64,000 bases of DNA, from assembly GCA_030549495.1 (NCBI GenBank), contig JAUIRK010000903.1:372001-436000 (forward strand), given 5' to 3'. A program made the position numbers and the translations under genes. This DNA is from Nectonema munidae. Its lineage: Eukaryota; Nematomorpha; Nectonematoida; Nectonematidae. Shown here piece after piece: positions 58,031-64,000 of the stretch. A model generated the notes under the pieces. That model searched no databases, had not been told where the DNA came from, and saw only the letters and a list, made by a program, of their open reading frames with translations. Numbering within the stretch: position 1 is the first letter of the stretch; each line of letters opens with the position of its first letter.

Positions 58031-59594
58031 ACTCAGTATATGAAAATTCATTCAAAAAGAAAAGCAGGCGGTTCATTTTTGAAAGGCAATGCCTGAAAGA
58101 GTTAGTAAGTTAGATGATAATAATTCATAATTAAATAGTTAGTCAAACATTTATTTAGTTAGATGAGTTACAAGTCAAGTTAAAAGAGTCGCCTTTTTTC
58201 TGTTATTTTTTTATTTTTTTTTCCTCTGATTTTGTAAGACGACAAAATTTTCTCTATCGACAAACAGTACATTTACATTTTTGTCGACATTTAGTTATAC
58301 AAAAATATACACACAAATACAAAAATAACACGCATTGACAAAAAGAAAAAAAATGAAAAATTTCACAATTTATTAATACTTTAGAGAAAAAACACAAGAA
58401 AAATGATCAAAAATTTAGAGGTTAGACTTTTTGTGCTTTTTGCGACTCATTTTATTGTTCCAGATAGTTGCGCAAGTGTATTGAATGCAGTATTTGTTCA
58501 AGAGATCGCCCAAAACACGCACATGATTGATGCCCACATCATTTTGTTTTGCAAGATCATAAATCAAACTTATATTCACTGGCTCCAGCAGAAGAATTCT
58601 GCGGTACAATGACTTGTTGCTCTTTATGATGGTCAGCAAATGCTTTTCCATTTATCAAAAAATCTTTGACACATATAAGAAACTTTATCGCTATTTTTTA
58701 TATCTTATATTGAATTTGGTCAAAAGAAGAACCAACCAGTTATTTAAGCAAACTCTATTTAAAATAAATAAAAAAAAGTTTGACTGAAAGAAAAAAATTC
58801 TTTTCAAAGAAAATGATAACAAATAACAAGAATGATGTTATTACGATTTTATATCTTGGAAAATCTGAAATTAAGCGAAAGAACTGCAGAACATTGCCTC
58901 CAAGAAAATATCTTAATTTCTCCCTTAGAAACAAGAAATCTTTGAACATTTATAAATTTAAATTATGGAATAAATAGTATTTGAAAAGAATAAATATTTT
59001 TTGATTTTTTATAGAATATTTTTCGATTCTTTGATTACAGAATTTTATATTGATTATTTGACAAATATATTGTTTAATATCGTGCAAATTGAAAAAATAT
59101 ATGTAATAACTTTTGTAACATTGTATGAGGTATATCAAATATTACATCTAGCAAAATATGAACAGAAAGTTTAATATTTTTCGACTCTTTGATTAAAAAA
59201 TATTATTTTGATTATTTGATAAATATATTATTTAAAATCATGCAAATTACAAAAATATAGGTAATAACTTTTGTAACATCGTCTCCCCGAATGAGGTATA
59301 TCAAATCTTACATCTAACAAAATATGAACAGAAAGTTGAACATTGTTTTTCTAGTCAAATGTATATGGAATGGAAACTATGATAGTATACACGTTGGAGA
59401 TGACAATCAAGTTGTCTTTGTCTACCCGCGTTCAATCGTACAGGTTATGAGATATGAAAACAAAACTATATATTTAGATATATAGTATGTCTGGCAAAAG
59501 TCTATACTTTGTATGTTACATATACTTTCTATACATTCATTGTTTATTTTTATTGTCTCCCGTGTTCTTGCCAGACCACTGAAAATTTGATATA

Positions 59595-62422
59595 CAGTAG
59601 ACCCTCGTTAACTTGGATACCGGATAAGTCGGACCGTGACCGAGAATACAAATGTTTGCCCTCATAGGCTTACAAGGTGTCATTTTCTTTGACTTTTAAT
59701 TTCGCTTTGGCTTCAGCCATTTTATTTTTTTTACTCCATAAGTAGTTCGCGGTCATTCTAAATTTTGACGTTATTCCAAAGCTTATTGTGGCTATAAATT
59801 CGTCCAATTTGAAATATTTTTTTCTATAGTAGACCCTCTGTTATGTCGGACAATCGGCATAGTCGGACACCCTTTTCCCCCATGTAGTCGACTTAACGAG
59901 TGTCTACTGCAGTGTTGTCCAAACGTTTTTCATTTACGGCACACTATAGTAAATCAAAAAATTTTATGGCACACTATTTTTTTAAATTAAATAACTCAAA
60001 CATTAGAAAAACAACAACTTTATTGAATAAGTAAAAAATAAAATAAAATTAGTGTGATGGATGCGTCTGATGTTTAGAACAAATAAGCTCTAAACGAGAT
60101 TCAGTTTTTGATAGAGCAACTCTGAGTTCTTGATCCATGTTAGTCAAGCATTCTCGTTTTTTTGATTTAATAGTAGTTAGAGCCGAAAATCCCAATTCAC
60201 ACATATATGAAGAAGCAATGGTAGTAATGTTTTTATAGCTTTTGAACTCAGTTCTGGATATGCCTCATGAATACTTAACCAAAACTCAGACAACTCCATT
60301 TTAGAAAAATTTATTTTTAAAATTAAATCGTTTTTCATATCAATATACTTTTCCACTTCATTCCGTCAAATTTGTTGCAGATATTTCAGCAAATGGAGAC
60401 ATAACCCAAAAAAAGACTAATGTCAAGATTTGGAAAATATTTGTTGAAAGCTCTAAAAAGATTATTCAGTGTCTCGATAACATTAGGAATAATTTTTGAC
60501 TTCTTTAAAGAATCGAGTGTAGGAAAGCAGTCAAGTTGATTTTTTGTAGCTTTAGTAATCCACAACTGAAGTTTTTCTTGAAATGCTTTTAATTTGCCCG
60601 AAAGTGTAATAATATTTTCCTTTGATCTTTGAATGCTGACGTTGAGCTTATTTAACTTATCAAAAATATCACTTAAAAAAGTGACTTCCAACCACCAAAT
60701 CTCTTGCTCCAGAACTTCATACTTTATTTTTTGCGAATCAAAAAAAGATATAATTTCATTTTTTTAATGTGATGAACCTTGATATAACTTTTCCTTTAGA
60801 AAGCCAACGTACTTCTGTATGATACTCTTGATCTCAAAGCACTTGATTTAATGTAGTTAACAATTTTTACAACATCATTTACTGTATTTTTGAGTTTCTC
60901 TGACAAACATTTTGACATTAGTACTTCTCTATGAATCGTGCAATGATTGACTTTAATATTTGAATTTTATCGAAGGAGCACCATCCGTACAAACACTGAC
61001 GCAATGAGTCCATAGCATATTATATGCTACAACTTTTTCATTCACTAACTGAAAAATATCTTTTCCTGTTGTTGTCAGTTTCAATTCTTCACAGAAAAAA
61101 ATCTCTTCAGTTATTTTTTTGTTTTTTACAATTCGTAAAAATGCAAGCAAGTGTGCCTTTTTGTTTATATCAGTGCTTTCATCAATTTGAAGAGCCCAGA
61201 ATTTTTCAATTTTTGTTTGGTCACCTAAAAAGAGATTTTGGAGTTGCTCTTGTCTTCAGACATATCACCAATTCGACGCAAAATAGTTTGATGCGATAGC
61301 GGAATTTTCTTTATTTTTTCAGCTGCATCTGAACCAAACATTGTATCAGTAGCTATTGATAACGCTGGAAGAATAATTGATTCAGCGTCTAAGTGGGGTT
61401 TTTTTTCTTAGCAAGCATTCGAGCAATTTTATAGCTAGCCATTTGAGCTTTATCAGGTATCATTGTAAATGTGTTCAATTTTTCAGCTTGGCTGAACATG
61501 TTATCTCTCAATCCTTCAAAGTAACTTATCGGCTTATGCTTTAATTGTGCATGCTTTTGTGTGAGATGTCTCTCAAGTTTACTTGGAACCATAGATTCAT
61601 TGGCAAGAGTTGCATTGCAAACTAAACAAATTGGCATATATTCTTGCTTGTCAGATATAAAACCATATTTTATATACGCATTGTTATATTTACGTTTTTT
61701 TATTTCTTTCATGTTTTTTTTGTGGCTACGATTTTGATTTAGAAATTTATCCATTTTTATATTTTAAAAAGAAATATTAAAAAAATAGATTTAAAAATCA
61801 AGAGATAAATATTTATCTATTTATAATTTTGAAAATATGTTTAGAAAGCAGAAATTAAAACTTATAAACAATATTTTTTTTTAAAAATATATAAAAACAG
61901 AATTTCAATTACAAAAAATATTTTTAAGCATTAAAATTTTTTAACTAAAAAAAGAATTTAAAATTTGTACGCTTAATATTGAAAAAGAGTTTTAAAATCA
62001 TTTTAAAGTATGAAATGAAAATTTAGCCAGTTTATATTTCTAAAAACAGAAAAAAAACCTGTATTTAAAAAAGTAGGTCTCAAAATTATATGTTATAAGG
62101 AAGTAACAAAGAAATAAATTGATATTTGGACAAAACAAACTGCAAACATGTAAAAAAATAAAACAAAAATGTTATATTCAAAATGTTTTTTTATATAAAA
62201 ATTTTTCCTAAATTTTTTCTTCAAATGTTTATTTTTTTTACAAATTTTAGACAAGTTTTTTAAAAATTAATAATTTTCTAAAATTCAAAGACTAAAATAG
62301 ATTTTTTTGACTAAAATTTACATTCACTTTGTGAAAAAAAAATTTTTATACGGCACACAGATGAAATTTATACGGCACACCGGTGTGCCGCGGCACACAT
62401 TTTGGACAACACTGGTCTACTG
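59595..62422. mobile_element. Tigger/mariner-type MITE split by a hAT insertion
   Basis: The left end CAGTAGACCCTCGTTAACTT follows TA (59593-59594). The right end, read inward, is CAGTAGACACTCGTTAAGTC; it is followed by TA at 62423-62424 but split, because a hAT (59910-62414) sits 8 bp from its outer edge. Internal copies of the same motif (TAGTAGACCCTCTGTTATGTC at 59828) suggest a composite structure. Without the hAT it is about 320 bp and has no coding capacity. Confidence 0.85.
59910..62414 (-). mobile_element. hAT (ZBED5-like) transposon with perfect 8-bp TSD
   Basis: A 2505-bp element has ends CAGTGTTGTCCAAACG and, read inward from the right, CAGTGTTGTCCAAAATG, with GGCACAC subterminal repeats, flanked by GTCTACTG on both sides (59902-59909, 62415-62422). 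The minus-strand transposase starts at ATG 61752-61754 (MDKFLNQNRSHKKNM), shows a BED-type finger (CLVCNATLANES, KLERHLTQKH), IARMLAKKK, a second-Asp block VCTDGAPS near 60970, LSDIFDKLNKLN, and a C-terminal MELSEFWLSIHEAYPELSSK then LLPLLHMCELGFSAL near 60300-60200. Several frameshifts and stops break it. The clean ends and duplication make it younger than the MITE it entered. Confidence 0.9.
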
Positions 62423-63076
62423 TATATCATTTAAATTCATGTAAAGTTGTAATTTATATATCAAGAAATATGATATAAATGCATATTTTAATAAAGTGAT
62501 GTTAAGTGAAACTTAAGAAATAAAGAAATCATTGAAGCTTATCAATGGAATTGTTTACCACTCAAGTAACCAACATCAACTTTATAAATTTATTTACAAC
62601 TTGAAAGTTTCTATAAAAAAGTAACAAGATCGAAAATGTATAGAACTTCGATATTTTTCCTGATTTAGTTTTCTTTCGTACGTAATATCTAACCGTATTT
62701 TTCCAAAAAGCTTTATTCTATAGTACGGTAATATCGAAAGGTAACTTCCATTTGCCATCACGGCATATCTCTTTTATAGATCTTCCATAACTTCTTCAAA
62801 AATGCAAAAATTTTATTCATTGATAGCAATATTTTATTCGTACTCATGTCCACTTTATTTTTAATTTTGAAAATTGTTTCCTTTCTGTCAGAGTTTCTAA
62901 ATGATTTACATTTCCCAAAAAAGATTTTAAATTAATTTCACGATGTCTTAATTGAAAAAAAGTTATTAAACTCTTGAGAATGCTAAAGAACAAAAATAAA
63001 TTTAGAGTATTTTTATTGAAAAAATAAATGCAAAGTTGGTAATGTGCATCGATTTGACGCAAAAATAAATAGTTGT
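62423..63076. other. 3' flank of IVD, AT-rich
   Basis: No transposon is recognised. Several AATAAA-type signals on the minus strand (for example TTTATT at 62810 and 62852) could serve the IVD transcript. The minus-strand frame 62844-63062 looks non-coding. Confidence 0.45.
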
Positions 63077-64000
63077 TTACTTTTTCAAATAAAAATTATT
63101 AATACTGCGTCCAATGATAATCTTTCTAATTTCTTGTGTTCCAGCTCCAATCTCATACAATTTGGCGTCTCTGAGTAGCCGCGCTACACAATTGTCATTA
63201 AGGTAGCCACTTGCACCAAAGCACTGAATCGCTTCCAACGCTACGTCGGTCGCATGCCTGGAAGTCAGCAAGATTGCAGCTGCGCAATCCTTCGAAGAAG
63301 CAGGCCTACTTTCTTGGCGGGAGGCATCGCAAGCTCTCGCCACGGAGTAGACGAAGCATCGTGAAGTAACCAACTTGCAGTACATATCGCATAGCTTAGC
63401 TTGCATCAGCTGGAATTCGCCGATAAATTGACCAAAGGCTTTACGCTTATGAACGTAATCAAAAGCGTGATCAATGGCGCACTGCATAATGCCTATGGGC
63501 GCAGAGGCGAGAACCAAACGCTCCAAGTCAAGCCCGCTCATCAACACGCGAGCGCCGCCATTTTCTTCCCCCAAGATACTACTTGTGGGCAGGAAACAGT
63601 CTTGGAAAATGAGCTCGGCAGTGTTCGAACCACGCATCCCTAACTTGTCCAAAGGCTTTCCAACGCTAAAACCAGGAGTGCTCTTTTCCACGATAAACGA
63701 GGTAATCGTGTTTTTAGCAGCCTTTTCTTCGCCATTCTTATCGGAATCGACTGTTCTCGCGTAAATCACAAAAACATCAGCATCGGGTGCATTCGTGATC
63801 CAGTACTTGGAGCCGTTAAGTAGGAAGCCATCTGCCCTCTTCTCAGCTTTCAGCTGTTGCATGTTAATGACATCCGAACCATGATCAGACTCACTCATTG
63901 CCAAGGCTCCAACATGCTCGCCAGAAATGAGTTTTGGCAGGTAGCGTTTCTTCTGCCTCTGCGATCCATTACGCGATATTTGATTGACACACAAATTTGA
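63077..64000 (-). CDS. IVD: Isovaleryl-CoA dehydrogenase, C-terminal part (runs off the window)
   Basis: This mitochondrial flavoenzyme oxidises isovaleryl-CoA to 3-methylcrotonyl-CoA in leucine breakdown, passing electrons to ETF. The uninterrupted minus-strand frame continues past 64000 (SNLCVNQ...) and stops at TAA 63077-63079, giving over 305 residues. It shows [64 protein letters not shown] with the Glu expected as catalytic base in [35 protein letters not shown] and [20 protein letters not shown]. The acyl-CoA dehydrogenase signature reads MSESDHGSD, with His before GSD where small residues are usual. Two short insertions relative to the remembered human protein are [12 protein letters not shown] and RQESRPAS. 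The exon is intronless here and much richer in GC than the rest of the window. Confidence 0.95.
   Translation of the reverse strand, partial: SNLCVNQISRNGSQRQKKRYLPKLISGEHVGALAMSESDHGSDVINMQQLKAEKRADGFLLNGSKYWITNAPDADVFVIYARTVDSDKNGEEKAAKNTITSFIVEKSTPGFSVGKPLDKLGMRGSNTAELIFQDCFLPTSSILGEENGGARVLMSGLDLERLVLASAPIGIMQCAIDHAFDYVHKRKAFGQFIGEFQLMQAKLCDMYCKLVTSRCFVYSVARACDASRQESRPASSKDCAAAILLTSRHATDVALEAIQCFGASGYLNDNCVARLLRDAKLYEIGAGTQEIRKIIIGRSINNFYLKK

Overview
The window looks like part of an intron-bearing animal genome, most likely an invertebrate. It is very AT-rich (roughly three quarters A+T by eye). Its only recognisable host genes are animal-type: an actin maturation protease homologue (ACTMAP/C19orf54 family), isovaleryl-CoA dehydrogenase (IVD) and one tRNA-Ala(TGC). 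Everything else recognisable is transposon-derived. Phylum cannot be fixed from the sequence alone.

Layout. 0-1 kb: 3' end of a Tigger/pogo transposon. 2.8-6.5 kb: a small hAT MITE abutting another hAT terminus, then the 3' part of a copia-like LTR fossil (holding a 600-base C/G homopolymer block) joined to a decayed CACTA-like transposase. 9.8-12.3 kb: three small inverted-repeat elements and a degenerate minisatellite. 12.5-16.2 kb: a piggyBac remnant (- strand) and a hAT remnant (+). 16.9-19.9 kb: an inverted-repeat transposon with a 5'-truncated LINE nested inside. 20.9-27.0 kb: the best-preserved unit, a 6.1-kb Mutator-like element (MULE) with tandem-repeat termini, a perfect 9-bp target duplication, an eight-exon transposase gene and a nested MITE of its own type. 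27.0-30.5 kb: hAT pieces, a second MULE-type terminal array and a hAT gene of the P52rIPK/ZMYM1-like type. 30.86 kb: tRNA-Ala. 31.2-32.8 kb: second piggyBac. 33.7-35.3 kb: a foldback element with a perfect 9-bp duplication and a CR1/Jockey-like LINE remnant. 36-43 kb: MITEs, dispersed repeats, a Tigger remnant interrupted by a hAT. 44.1-45.9 kb: ACTMAP exons (- strand). 46.3-48.7 kb: a hAT element with a perfect 8-bp duplication. 49.2-50.1 kb: another tandem-repeat-ended element holding a tRNA-like sequence. 51.8-52.6 kb: piggyBac MITEs. 54.3-56.1 kb: third piggyBac. 59.6-62.4 kb: a hAT with a perfect 8-bp duplication inside the right end of a Tigger-type MITE. 63.1-64.0 kb: last exon of IVD (- strand), running off the window.

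There is no operon-like cooperation here. The main relationships are transposon nesting, which gives a relative chronology, and likely cross-mobilisation: the MULE, hAT and piggyBac copies carry protein-coding sequence, while many short elements share their type of ends and target duplications. The most notable system is a set of elements, led by the 20863-26970 MULE, whose termini are arrays of 15-17-bp direct repeats, recalling the FB/NOF foldback architecture of Drosophila. All calls come from reading the sequence and remembered family motifs; no database search was run.
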